From: Aliivibrio fischeri ATCC 7744 = JCM 18803 = DSM 507
Lineage (GTDB): Bacteria > Pseudomonadota > Gammaproteobacteria > Enterobacterales > Vibrionaceae
Direction of reading: 5' to 3'
Assembly: GCF_023983475.1 (NCBI RefSeq)
Contig: NZ_CP092712.1
Span: 1,736,001 to 1,800,000 of the forward strand
DNA: 64,000 bases
Under the pieces are notes generated by a model. It was not told where the DNA came from and did no database searches. It saw only the letters and a program-made list of their open reading frames with translations. Shown here in pieces: positions 1 to 8,810 of the stretch. Position 1 is the first letter of the stretch. The number at the start of each line of letters is the position of its first letter. A program made the position numbers and the translations under genes.

Positions 1-427
1 CCTCTGGAATATACCGATACTGAACCGCTACCCTTCTTCCATCAATATAAATAAGAGAAACTTGTTGTGTGACGTAAGAAAATGGAGACAACTTTAAAAC
101 GGTCAGCATTTCTTTTGTTGCTAACAACCGATGAGAAGAAAGCTCTTCAATTTGAAACCTTCTTTTTTGTTCCTTACATACATCAGCAATATCAATGTCT
201 TGCATCGGGTTAAATATTAACTTAACCGTTGATACAAACCAGCCTCTACGCTCTTCTTTGTATATTTTCCCTGATAAGGCTAAATGATTTAATGCTTCTC
301 GTAATGTAATTCGTGTTGTAGCAAATGTTTCAGCTAGCGTTCTTTCTGAAGGCAACTTTTGTCCAGCCTCAAACATGCCAGTGTCAATTTGCTCTTCTAT
401 TGCATCTTTAATCGTTAAATACTGCAT
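1..427 (-). CDS. GntR-family transcriptional regulator with UTRA-type effector domain (partial, C-terminus beyond window)
   Basis: Reading from ATG at 427, the 142 visible residues begin MQYLTIKDAIEEQI and continue through a GntR winged helix-turn-helix (KLPSERTLAETF, then TRITLREALNHLALSG). After about residue 75 follow the first strands of a UTRA/HutC-like ligand domain (RFQIEELSSHRLVAT, then VTQQVSLIYIDGRRVAVQYRYIP). The start lies 8 bases after the stop of the siroheme gene, so the two are probably co-transcribed. GntR/UTRA proteins are usually repressors released by a small metabolite; the effector cannot be read from the sequence. Similar Vibrio proteins are sometimes annotated as phosphonate or sugar regulators, but I cannot choose between these. 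The gene runs off the left edge. Confidence 0.85.
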   Translation of the reverse strand, partial: MQYLTIKDAIEEQIDTGMFEAGQKLPSERTLAETFATTRITLREALNHLALSGKIYKEERRGWFVSTVKLIFNPMQDIDIADVCKEQKRRFQIEELSSHRLLATKEMLTVLKLSPFSYVTQQVSLIYIDGRRVAVQYRYIPE

Positions 428-435
428 TAATAAAC

Positions 436-1377
436 CTATAATGTAGGGACGTATACATCATTTGCTAAATAATGCTGAATATTTGAATCACTGAATAATT
501 GGCCTTTTTTCACTAAAACGGTCACTCGGATGTTTTCATCATTTGCTTTATCCAAATAATCCGCCATCTCTTTTTCAGAGCGAATATAAATACGCTCCGC
601 ATCACGACGGCAAAGCTCAATGAATTCAGCAGGACAACTTTCAAAAGCAATAACCCATTCTGCTTGCTGCATTAATCGCAGTGCTTTTAGAGTCAGCATT
701 TCAGTATCCGAATTATACTCAATCCAATTCCGTTCAGACTTAATTTGAACATCAGTCGTTAATGCTTGTTGAAATAATGCTTCTAATTCATTTCGAGTAT
801 TTATCTTCTCGATTTCAGGCAGTCGCAAAAAGGTTTCCCAAAATTTTCTTCTTTCATCAACAGTTTTAAAATGCTGTTTAATAAGATTTCGCTTATCAGC
901 ACCAAAGTCCGCTAACATGGCAACTTTTGTTGATAACTGAGTTTCAAGCTGTTCTCTAATAATTCGGATCAATACCGGAGATGCTCCACCACTTGAAATA
1001 GCGACCTGAACACGACCTCGATTGACCATTGATGGCGTTATAAAATCACAATATTCCGTATCATCAACAACATTCACCGAAACGCCGACGTCATGCGCAT
1101 CAGCATGTACTTGGTGATTTAAATCAGAATTGTCTGTTGTTGCCCATACTTGTACGTAATCATTACTTAATAAATTTTTATGATAAAAACCCTTTATATA
1201 TTCAAGCTTCCCTTCTTCTACGTACTTCATTAAATAAGCTTTAATTGATGGTGCGACAACGGTAATACTTGCCTCAGCTTGCAGCAACATATCTATCTTA
1301 CGACAGGCTACTTCACCACCACCAACAACCAATACTGGTCGCTTTTTAATATCCATAAACATGGGAAAATATCTCAT
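436..1377 (-). CDS. CysG N-terminal-type siroheme synthase (precorrin-2 dehydrogenase/sirohydrochlorin ferrochelatase) with vestigial C-terminal domain
   Basis: 313 residues. Residues 1-115 form the NAD-binding Rossmann domain of the Met8/CysG-B family (VLVVGGGEVACRKIDMLL), with the catalytic-aspartate region VNVVDDTEYCDFITPS near 100-115 and VAISSGGASPVLIRIIREQLE after it. The known reaction is precorrin-2 to sirohydrochlorin, then iron insertion to siroheme, the cofactor of sulfite and assimilatory nitrite reductases. Full-length CysG is about 457 residues with a C-terminal uroporphyrinogen-III methyltransferase. Here residues about 225-313 still align with the start of that domain (LTLKALRLMQQAEWVIA, CRRDAERIYI, then EMADYLDKA and RVTVLVKKG), but the SAM-binding glycine motif, the GGDP loop and the remainder are absent. 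Methylation must then come from a separate SUMT. ATG at 1377 follows AAGGAAG at good spacing. Operon with the GntR gene downstream. Confidence 0.9.
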   Translation of the reverse strand: MRYFPMFMDIKKRPVLVVGGGEVACRKIDMLLQAEASITVVAPSIKAYLMKYVEEGKLEYIKGFYHKNLLSNDYVQVWATTDNSDLNHQVHADAHDVGVSVNVVDDTEYCDFITPSMVNRGRVQVAISSGGASPVLIRIIREQLETQLSTKVAMLADFGADKRNLIKQHFKTVDERRKFWETFLRLPEIEKINTRNELEALFQQALTTDVQIKSERNWIEYNSDTEMLTLKALRLMQQAEWVIAFESCPAEFIELCRRDAERIYIRSEKEMADYLDKANDENIRVTVLVKKGQLFSDSNIQHYLANDVYVPTL

Positions 1378-1767
1378 TACAATCCGCTTCCTTAATATCT
1401 CTTTGAATATACAGCTTTAATATACCTTGATTTTAAAAAATAAGGTATGCATTCAGTAAACCATGATTGTTTAGTTAACACATTCAAAATTTATAATAAT
1501 TAACAATCTTACAACAAATACACTCATTAGACCTGATCACTATGACCATATAAAATCAAAAAAGCAGTGTTTATCACCAATAAACATAAAAATAAACCGA
1601 TAGATCAACTGGTTTTTACATTATCTTGAATTTCACAAATTGTTAACCTTTAGTTATCTTTAAATACAGTTGCTTAAAAAATAAAGCAATCGTTCTATCT
1701 AACGGCTAACTCAACACAATAGATTGAGATAAGCCAGCTAAATTACGCACAACAAGGAAGAACACAG
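1378..1767. promoter_or_regulatory. Divergent promoter region between the siroheme gene and aapJ
   Basis: A 390-base, very AT-rich gap between divergent genes. It contains the ribosome binding site AAGGAAG for each side (minus strand just before 1377, plus strand at about 1754-1760). Several TTAAC/GTTAAC stretches occur at about 1480-1660, but I see no convincing operator palindrome or riboswitch. It presumably carries both promoters. Confidence 0.5.
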
Positions 1768-2796
1768 ATGAAATTTAAAACAAATACACTGTTTGCTGCT
1801 ATTGCTACTTCTGCGGCACTTTTATCGGCTCCAGCACTCGCTGCAAGTGGAACATTAGAAAAAGTTCAAAAAAATGGATATTTACAATGTGGTGTGAGTA
1901 CTGGTTTACCTGGTTTTTCAAACCCTAACTCAAAAGGTGAATGGGAAGGTATCGACGTTGAATTCTGTCAAGCCGTCGCTGCTGCCGTACTAGGTGATAA
2001 ATCTAAAGTAAAATACGTACCTTTAACAGCCAAAGAGCGATTTACAGCTCTACAGTCAGGCGAGATTGATGTGCTTTCTCGTAACACTACATGGACTTTA
2101 CACCGAGACACTTCTTTAGGCCTAAATTTTGTCGGTGTAAATTACTATGATGGTCAAGGCTTCATGGTGAAGAAAGAACTTGGATTAACGAGTGCAAAAG
2201 AGCTGGATGGCGCATCGGTTTGTGTTCAATCAGGTACAACTACCGAGTTAAACCTTGCTGACTACTTCCGTAATAATAATATGGAATACAAGCCTGTGGT
2301 TTTTGATACTGCAGCACAAACATCTAAAGGTTTTGATGCTGGACGTTGTGATGTCCTTACTACAGACCAATCCGGTCTCTATGCCCTACGCCTTAATTTA
2401 AAAGACCCTAAAACCGCTCAAGTTTTACCAGAAATAATCTCAAAAGAACCCTTAGGTCCGGTAGTTCGCCAAGGGGATGATCAATGGTTCAACATTAATA
2501 AATGGGTTTTAAATGCCATGATCAATGCTGAAGAATACGGTATCAGCTCTAAAAACGCTGACCAAATGCTGAAATCAAAAGATCCTAACATTAAACGTAT
2601 TCTTGGTGTTGATGGACCAAAAGGCAAAGGATTGGGAATTCGTGACGATTGGGGATACCAAGTAGTGAAACAAGTGGGCAACTATGGTGAAAGTTTTGAA
2701 CGTACCGTAGGTGAAGGTTCTCCATTACAAATCTCTCGTGGCGTCAATGCACTTTGGAATGCCGGTGGCTTTATGTATGCGGCACCCATTCGTTAA
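1768..2796 (+). CDS. aapJ: General L-amino acid ABC transporter, periplasmic binding protein
   Basis: 342 residues with an Sec signal peptide (hydrophobic stretch ending SAPALAA at about residue 26) followed by an SBP_bac_3 amino-acid-binding fold: GTLEKVQKNGYLQCGV, GIDVEFCQAVAAAVLG, FTALQSGEIDVLSRNTTWTL. This matches AapJ/BztA of general amino acid importers and not the shorter single-residue binding proteins (about 250 residues). It captures amino acids in the periplasm and delivers them to AapQ-AapM. ATG at 1768 is preceded by AAGGAAG. It is the first gene of the aap operon; the 90-base gap before aapQ has an imperfect hairpin (GGGGTGAGTCTTCACCCC at 2838-2855) followed by a T-run, which may partly terminate or stabilise the abundant binding-protein mRNA. 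Confidence 0.92.
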   Translation: MKFKTNTLFAAIATSAALLSAPALAASGTLEKVQKNGYLQCGVSTGLPGFSNPNSKGEWEGIDVEFCQAVAAAVLGDKSKVKYVPLTAKERFTALQSGEIDVLSRNTTWTLHRDTSLGLNFVGVNYYDGQGFMVKKELGLTSAKELDGASVCVQSGTTTELNLADYFRNNNMEYKPVVFDTAAQTSKGFDAGRCDVLTTDQSGLYALRLNLKDPKTAQVLPEIISKEPLGPVVRQGDDQWFNINKWVLNAMINAEEYGISSKNADQMLKSKDPNIKRILGVDGPKGKGLGIRDDWGYQVVKQVGNYGESFERTVGEGSPLQISRGVNALWNAGGFMYAAPIR

Positions 2797-2837
2797 TCAA
2801 CTCATAGTCTAATTATAAATATAAAAACACAATTTAT

Positions 2838-2861
2838 GGGGTGAGTCTTCACCCCTTTTAA
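2838..2861 (+). terminator. Intercistronic hairpin between aapJ and aapQ
   Basis: GGGGTGA at 2838 pairs with TCACCCC at about 2849-2855, followed by TTTTAATAA. Such a hairpin after a binding-protein gene usually gives partial termination or 3-prime mRNA protection, so that the binding protein is made in excess over the permeases; that role is inferred here. Confidence 0.6.
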
Positions 2862-2886
2862 TAAATGGATTTAAGGTTGTAGTTGT

Positions 2887-4053
2887 ATGTCATCTAAAAA
2901 TAAAAACATCTTATATAATCCAACATTTCGTGCGATTTTATTTCAAGTGATAGCCGTTGCTGCACTTGTCTTTTTCTTTTACACCATAGTTAACAATGCA
3001 TTATCCAATTTAGAATCTCGTGGTATCGCAACTGGCCTTGGCTTTTTAGATCAAGAAGCCGGCTTTGGTATCGGTCTTTCTTTAGTGGAGTACGATGAAA
3101 CATACAGTTATGGTCGCACGTTTGTTGTCGGGTTATTAAACACCGCTCTTGTGTCTGTTCTCGGTATCTTATTTGCTACCGTTTTGGGCTTTACTATTGG
3201 TATCGCACGACTCTCAAGTAACTGGCTAGTTAGTCGATGTGCCGCAGTTTATATTGAGACTTTCCGAAATATCCCTCTTTTATTACAAATTTTCTTTTGG
3301 TATTTCGCCGTCTTACAAGCGCTTCCTTCTCCTAGGCAAAGTTTGAGTTTAGGTGAAAGTGTCTTTTTAAACGTACGTGGTTTATTTTTTCCAAGCCCTA
3401 TTTTTGAGGAAGGATCGAACTTAATTGGTATCGCTGTTATTGCTGCGATTATATTTATTTTATTCTTATCAAAATGGGCAAAAAACAAACAGCGCCTAAC
3501 AGGGCAACAAACACCGGTATTACGTTACTCTCTTCTTGCTCTGTTTGGTTTACCCACTTTAGCCTATTTTATTTCTGGAATGCCAATATCTATTGAATAC
3601 CCAGAATTAAAAGGATTCAACTTCCGTGGTGGTATTAGCATCATTCCTGAATTAGCGGCATTGGTCGTTGCTCTTAGTGTGTATACTGCCTCTTTTATTG
3701 CTGAGATTGTTCGTTCGGGTATCAATGCCGTGAGCCATGGTCAAACAGAAGCAGCGATGGCACTTGGTTTACCAAGAAAACGTACCCTTAAATTGGTCGT
3801 TATTCCGCAAGCAATGCGAATCATCATTCCACCTCTAACTAGCCAATATTTAAATTTAACTAAAAACTCCTCCCTTGCAATGGCAATTGGTTATCCTGAT
3901 CTGGTTTCTGTTTTTGCAGGAACGACATTAAACCAAACAGGACAAGCCATTGAGATCATCACAATGACCATGGCGGTGTATCTAACACTAAGCCTATTAA
4001 CCTCATTTTTGATGAATATTTACAACAGCAAAGTGGCATTGGTTGAGAGGTAA
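2887..4053 (+). CDS. aapQ: General L-amino acid ABC transporter, permease AapQ
   Basis: 388 residues, an inner-membrane permease of the HisMQ/GlnP type extended at the N-terminus, as is usual for AapQ/BztB. About eight hydrophobic segments are seen. The cytoplasmic EAA loop that docks on the ATPase is clear near residue 300 (GQTEAAMALGLPRKRTLKLVVIPQAMRIIIPP). It forms the channel heterodimer with AapM, whose start is 2 bases after the stop of this gene, so translation is coupled. The short GTTGTAGTTGT leader gives only a weak Shine-Dalgarno signal. No defect seen. Confidence 0.92.
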   Translation: MSSKNKNILYNPTFRAILFQVIAVAALVFFFYTIVNNALSNLESRGIATGLGFLDQEAGFGIGLSLVEYDETYSYGRTFVVGLLNTALVSVLGILFATVLGFTIGIARLSSNWLVSRCAAVYIETFRNIPLLLQIFFWYFAVLQALPSPRQSLSLGESVFLNVRGLFFPSPIFEEGSNLIGIAVIAAIIFILFLSKWAKNKQRLTGQQTPVLRYSLLALFGLPTLAYFISGMPISIEYPELKGFNFRGGISIIPELAALVVALSVYTASFIAEIVRSGINAVSHGQTEAAMALGLPRKRTLKLVVIPQAMRIIIPPLTSQYLNLTKNSSLAMAIGYPDLVSVFAGTTLNQTGQAIEIITMTMAVYLTLSLLTSFLMNIYNSKVALVER

Positions 4054-4055
4054 TT

Positions 4056-5216
4056 ATGAGTACACATCAATTTCAGCCAGATTTACCACCACCAGCTAAT
4101 ACCGTTGGTGCAGTAACTTGGCTTAAAAAACATTTATTTAATGGACCAATTAACTCCGTTCTGACTCTTATTATTGCTTATCTTGCAATCGTTGGACTAT
4201 GGAATGTGGTTTCTTGGGGCTTAATTAACGCAGATTGGATAGGAACAACCCGTGATGCCTGCTCCAGTGAAGGCGCTTGCTGGGTGATGATAAACGTTCG
4301 CTGGGACCAATTTATGTATGGTTTTTATCCTAGTGAGGAGTTGTGGCGTCCTCAGCTGTTTTATGGGCTATTGGCAATTTTTGTCGCATTATTAGCTTAT
4401 GAACATACGCCAAAGAAATTTGCGATTTGGTTAGTTTTTGTAAATATCTTTCCTATCTTCGCAGCCTTTCTTCTTTATGGCGGTGTTTTTGGCTTACCGG
4501 TTGTAGACACTCACTTATGGGGCGGATTACTAATAACTCTCGTGATTGCCATTGTAGGTATTGTCGTTTCTCTTCCTATTGGTGTTGCACTGGCACTTGG
4601 TCGACGTTCAGAAATGCCGATCATTCGAAGTATGTGTACCGTGTATATCGAAATCTGGCGTGGTGTACCACTCATTACCGTACTTTTCATGGCTTCTGTG
4701 ATGCTTCCGCTATTTTTATCAGAGGGAATGGAGCTAGATAAACTCTTTAGAGCATTAATTGGTGTTGTTCTATTTAGTGCCGCTTACATGGCAGAAGTTG
4801 TCAGAGGTGGTTTACAAGCGATTCCAAAAGGCCAATACGAGGCTGCAGACGCACTTGGTTTAGGATACTGGAAAAAGATGCGTTTAATCATTTTGCCGCA
4901 AGCATTGAAAATTACGATCCCTTCCATTGTGAATACCTTTATCGGTCTATTTAAGGATACCAGTCTGGTTCTTATTATCGGTATGTTTGATGTGCTAGGT
5001 ATTGGCCAAGCCGCAAACACCGACCCTGAATGGCTTGGGTTTTCAACAGAAAGTTATGTCTTCGTCGCTTTGGTTTTCTGGGTGTTCTGTTTCTCTATGT
5101 CGAGATACTCCATCTACTTAGAAAATAAACTTCATACAGTTTTCCTAATATTGCTTTTCACCTTCAAATGTTGTCAGTATATATTCTATATCTTACTGAT
5201 AGGTTGTAACGGATAG
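4056..5216 (+). CDS. aapM: General L-amino acid ABC transporter, permease AapM, 3-prime end replaced by an island insertion
   Basis: 386 residues as it now reads. The membrane segments and EAA loop (GQYEAADALGLGYWKKMRLIILPQALKI, about residues 257-284) are intact. The family normally stops shortly after YSIYLENKLHTG. Here the match ends at Thr361 (codon 5136-5138) and residues 362-386 are a foreign hydrophobic tail (VFLILLFTFKCC and on to a stop at 5214-5216). The missing end is found at 26822-26835, just before aapP: joining base 5139 to 26822 gives codons for G-H-K-R and stop, for a native 365-residue protein. So the core fold is complete, but the C-terminus gained about 25 residues that could form an extra membrane-associated segment. 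Activity is probable but not certain. Confidence 0.88.
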   Translation: MSTHQFQPDLPPPANTVGAVTWLKKHLFNGPINSVLTLIIAYLAIVGLWNVVSWGLINADWIGTTRDACSSEGACWVMINVRWDQFMYGFYPSEELWRPQLFYGLLAIFVALLAYEHTPKKFAIWLVFVNIFPIFAAFLLYGGVFGLPVVDTHLWGGLLITLVIAIVGIVVSLPIGVALALGRRSEMPIIRSMCTVYIEIWRGVPLITVLFMASVMLPLFLSEGMELDKLFRALIGVVLFSAAYMAEVVRGGLQAIPKGQYEAADALGLGYWKKMRLIILPQALKITIPSIVNTFIGLFKDTSLVLIIGMFDVLGIGQAANTDPEWLGFSTESYVFVALVFWVFCFSMSRYSIYLENKLHTVFLILLFTFKCCQYIFYILLIGCNG

Positions 5217-5605
5217 CTGCATTGATTTTAGTATACCTGCCTTTGATACATCCGTATCCATTTCACTTCTACCCTCTCTACTTTCTAGAAAAAGAAACAT
5301 AAATCAATTATAGGGTGTTCGCCAGATGAATAAATATTCATTATATAATGTGAGTTGATTCTAATTAGTTAGCTCATGAAGTAAAGTTTATACCTTAGAG
5401 GGGGAACATCAGATAGGATCTAGCGTAAACATGGAAAGCCGTTAAACTGAGTGACCTGATTTGGATTAGGTAGAATAACGATTCAGACATTCACTATATG
5501 ACTACCGCATTTCCCATAAAATGTAAGCGTAAATGTGTTGCAACACATTGAAAGAAATAACAATCTCGTATAGCATTCGGTACACATAATAATAGAGTTG
5601 CTTAT
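5217..5605. other. Island left-end gap, no gene recognised
   Basis: 389 bases between the extended aapM stop and the TrlF-like gene. Only short reading frames without a recognisable family. It must hold the promoter of the next gene. I see no repeat array, tRNA or clear attachment-site duplication in it. Confidence 0.5.
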
Positions 5606-8317
5606 TTGCATTGGGAGCACAAGTTGCAAATTGTTGGTAGCAAGTGGTTTAAGGTTGATTTTCATTGTCATTCTCCTGCCTCGGATGACTTTCCTAGGTC
5701 TGACAGGTCACTTATCTGTACTAGCCGTGAATGGCTCCTTGGTCAAATGTCCAATGAAGTGGATTGCGTGGTATTGAGTGACCACAATACGGGGTCTGGT
5801 CTAGATACCATTCGAGCAGAACTTGATGCGCTCAAAGCTGAGTCTGATTCTGGTGTGAGTAATGGGTATCGGGACATTGTTATTATGCCTGCAGTGGAGC
5901 TCACTGCAGCGGGTAACGTACATGTTCTTGCTATCTTGCATGACGACGCTACGTCCTCAACCATTAGTGAGCTGGTGGGTAGTTGCGGTCTTCCTTCCAC
6001 CCAAGGCAAGAATCATTCATTGGAGCTGACATATGGTACACGCGGGATTATTGAGGCTATCCATGGCTTTTCTACACCTGCTTTGGCCATTCTGGCGCAC
6101 GTAGACATGCATAAAGGAATTTTCAAGAATTCCAATCAGGGGTCAGTAAGCAGTATTTTTGATGCAAATCCTGATGCTATAGAGCTAATCGGTGAGATGG
6201 ATGCTCTCGAAACTTATCAGAAGAAGCTCATCGAGGATCTGGCTTGGGTAAAAGGGTCTGACGCGCATTCTATTGATGAGATGGGTCAGGGTTACACTTG
6301 GGTTAAGATGATAAAACCTTCTTTTGAAGGGTTAAAGGTCGCACTGTCTGATCCTAAGCACTGTATAAAACGCGGACCTAAACAGCCACCAGCGATCCCA
6401 TCGCAGCAAATCACCAAATTAACTTTAAAGACCAAGATGTGCCAAGACGTCAATGGTAATCCCATTAGCATTGACCTAAGCCCTTGGTATACATCAATTG
6501 TAGGGAGTCGTGGTTCGGGTAAGTCAACGTTGATAGAAGCGATACGCTTGAGTCTCCGTCGTGATGAAAACCTTCCTCTAATACAACAAAGCAATATCGA
6601 TGTATTCAAAAAGGCGGGGCCGGACGGGGCTATGTCACCTGACTCATTCATCGAACTTGAGTACCGTAAAGGTCAAGAGAGATACAAGCTGACATGGTCA
6701 CCGACAAATACTCATTTTCATCACCTTAATAAGGTAAGTGGGCTGTGGGAGGAGGAAGAAACCTTTAATACATCGCGCTTTCCAGTCTCGATTTACTCAC
6801 AAAAAATGTTGTATGAAATGGCGACTCAACCGAATTCATTTCTTCGCGTAATCGATGAAAGTGAAACGGTAAATTATGCTAAGTGGGAACAAGATAAACT
6901 CAATCTTGAAACTAAATACAAACAGTACTGTTCTGACGAGCGTGAAGCCCTGCGATCTATCGAAAACCTAACAATTACTAAAGGCCAACTACAAGACGTT
7001 GATCGTAAGCTTCAAACCTTAAAAGAGGCCGGATTAGAGTCACTTCAACAGACGCTTACTAACGATAAGGAAGAGTTAAGCAAAGCTGAAGGCAGTAAGC
7101 AGAAAGTGGACGACTTAATCGAGACGCTGGAAAGTGCTTGCGCGGAGAGTACCGTAACAGATATTGACGATCCTGAGTCTGATTTAGGTAAGTGGCAACT
7201 AGAGGTGAATGAAATTCACGACACCTTGAGTACAGCTGTACTCTCATTAATTGATGAATCAAAGGCAAAATTAATTAAGTCATCTGAGCAAAGCTATCTT
7301 CAGACGCTCAAGCTTAGAATTTCTGATAATACTAGTGAGTTGAGTACCAAGGTATCTGATTTAAACAACGCGAGCATTGACCATGAAGAGCTGAGTGCTC
7401 TTATGGACTCGCAAGCGGAGTTCCAGCTGGTTCTAAATAACGAGCAAGGTTTGAAGGACGAACTTGCTTTGATTCAAGCAAACAAAGCTGATGTATACGA
7501 GCAGCTTGTCACTCATAGGGAGAATCTAACCACAGTTCGCAATCAGTTTATTGCTGATCTTGGTTTAGTGGAGCTGAAAATCCAGGTGCTTCCTCTGGCA
7601 TGTTCGAGCGACCGATTAGTCAAAAGTTACCAGGCAGCCTCTGGAATCGAAAGATTCGAAAGTCACATTTTTGATGAAGGTACTCCGAATAGCTTGTTGT
7701 ACGACCTAAACAGTTTTAACAAATTCAATCCTAAAAGTGCGGAGCAGCGATATTCTGAGTTGGCAAAACTAAAGCGTTTTCATATCGCTTGTGTCAAAAA
7801 GGAAGGTAGTAGTGACTATGCCGGGATACACGGCTCACTAAGAACTCGATTGGGACAACTACAAGATGAAAGATTGGATGACTTACATTGTTGGTTTCCT
7901 GATGATGGTCTTCAAATTCAGTTCCAAGACTCGATTGGTGAATTTCGTCAATTAGAAAGGGCGTCACCAGGTCAAAAATCTGCGTCTATGTTGTCGTTTT
8001 TGATGTCATATGGCGAAGACCCACTTATCCTCGATCAGCCTGAAGATGACTTGGACTGCGCAATGCTTGCCAGTTCTGTGATCCCTGCGATTTCAAATAA
8101 TAAGAAACGCAGACAATTAGTTGTCGTAACTCACTCTGCGCCAATTGTTGTGAACGGGGATGCTGAGCTAGTGGTAGGGATGAAACAGCAAGCTCAAAGG
8201 TTAGAGCCTCATATATCAGGAGGACTTCAGGAAGAGGCGGTCAAAGCGTTTATATGTTTCCAAATGGAAGGTGGTGAGAAAGCCTTTAGAACTCGATTTA
8301 AACGCATCATAGGCTAG
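5606..8317 (+). CDS. TrlF-like protein: N-terminal PHP phosphoesterase fused to SMC/ABC-type ATPase
   Basis: 903 residues. Residues about 14-270 are a PHP domain with its metal ligands: FHCHSPASDD, VVLSDHNTG, MPAVELTA, AILAHVDMHKG and KGSDAHSID. From about 290 an ABC/SMC-type ATPase follows: Walker A GSRGSGKST (about 303-311), a coiled-coil middle (about 430-640), an ABC signature-like RASPGQKSA and Walker B LILDQPEDDLD near 800, then VVVTHSAPIV as the H-loop. Order and length fit the TrlF family of AAA-like ATPases, found in bacterial conflict loci and suspected of nuclease or phosphoesterase action gated by ATP; substrate unknown. The start is TTG at 5606 (L-H-W-E-H-K), because the frame is open only from 5561 and contains no upstream ATG or GTG; the Shine-Dalgarno signal is weak. 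It stands alone, with its own terminator. Base use is more GC-rich than the neighbours, suggesting transfer. Confidence 0.82.
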   Translation: MHWEHKLQIVGSKWFKVDFHCHSPASDDFPRSDRSLICTSREWLLGQMSNEVDCVVLSDHNTGSGLDTIRAELDALKAESDSGVSNGYRDIVIMPAVELTAAGNVHVLAILHDDATSSTISELVGSCGLPSTQGKNHSLELTYGTRGIIEAIHGFSTPALAILAHVDMHKGIFKNSNQGSVSSIFDANPDAIELIGEMDALETYQKKLIEDLAWVKGSDAHSIDEMGQGYTWVKMIKPSFEGLKVALSDPKHCIKRGPKQPPAIPSQQITKLTLKTKMCQDVNGNPISIDLSPWYTSIVGSRGSGKSTLIEAIRLSLRRDENLPLIQQSNIDVFKKAGPDGAMSPDSFIELEYRKGQERYKLTWSPTNTHFHHLNKVSGLWEEEETFNTSRFPVSIYSQKMLYEMATQPNSFLRVIDESETVNYAKWEQDKLNLETKYKQYCSDEREALRSIENLTITKGQLQDVDRKLQTLKEAGLESLQQTLTNDKEELSKAEGSKQKVDDLIETLESACAESTVTDIDDPESDLGKWQLEVNEIHDTLSTAVLSLIDESKAKLIKSSEQSYLQTLKLRISDNTSELSTKVSDLNNASIDHEELSALMDSQAEFQLVLNNEQGLKDELALIQANKADVYEQLVTHRENLTTVRNQFIADLGLVELKIQVLPLACSSDRLVKSYQAASGIERFESHIFDEGTPNSLLYDLNSFNKFNPKSAEQRYSELAKLKRFHIACVKKEGSSDYAGIHGSLRTRLGQLQDERLDDLHCWFPDDGLQIQFQDSIGEFRQLERASPGQKSASMLSFLMSYGEDPLILDQPEDDLDCAMLASSVIPAISNNKKRRQLVVVTHSAPIVVNGDAELVVGMKQQAQRLEPHISGGLQEEAVKAFICFQMEGGEKAFRTRFKRIIG

Positions 8318-8330
8318 CTAATGTCAACGG

Positions 8331-8354
8331 AAAGCTCACTTTGTGAGCTTTTCA
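8331..8354 (+). terminator. Rho-independent terminator-like hairpin after the TrlF-like gene
   Basis: AAAGCTCAC (8331-8339), loop TTT, GTGAGCTTT (8343-8351), then TTC. A 9-bp perfect stem 14 bases after the stop codon. The trailing T-run is short (the last stem bases supply most of it). Confidence 0.7.
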
Positions 8355-8678
8355 ATTCCAATAGTTTAAATCTAGCAGCCAATAAATGTGGGATTAAGTG
8401 GAAGAGTGACTCTAGTCACGGCTCAATCAAAGCCCATAACGCATCGTTTATAGCGTGTGAACTTCATAAATTGCCGAAAGTTATCGTATAACTCCGGCGA
8501 TATCTGGAAAGTACGGCTTCCAACCTATTCATATTCCCAAAAATGCACGCACATAAATTTTGTAGAGTATTTGATTTAACAAGTTTTGGGGCGTAAACGA
8601 GTTAAAATATTCTCCAGTAACCTTTTGGGCAGTATTTAATTTAAAGCTAACCACAGACTGCCATCCCATTTAAAAGTT

Positions 8679-8713
8679 AATTATGCAAGTTGCATAATGC
8701 AACTTGCATAATT
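8679..8713. repeat. Perfect 35-base palindrome
   Basis: Left arm 8679-8695 (AATTATGCAAGTTGCAT) is the exact reverse complement of 8697-8713, around a single A at 8696. It also contains TTGCAT/ATGCAA sub-repeats. It has no T-run, so it is not a typical terminator. It could be a cruciform, an operator, or a recombination or replication element. Confidence 0.85.
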
Positions 8714-8810
8714 TATAAGTAACTGATAGTAATGGGGAATGAGCATTTTTATTCGATCGTGTAGATATAATTAAACAACTTATTCACCTTTATTTTCTAG
8801 GGATAAAAAC

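Noticed and set aside
4427-4741. 104-residue open frame on the plus strand inside aapM
   Set aside because: It overlaps aapM fully in another frame and reads as a Cys/Arg/Ser-rich shadow with no family features.
5140-5170. Terminal inverted repeats of the island
   Set aside because: Comparing the first and last 30 bases of the island on opposite strands gives only short chance matches; only the directly repeated TAATATTG is shared.
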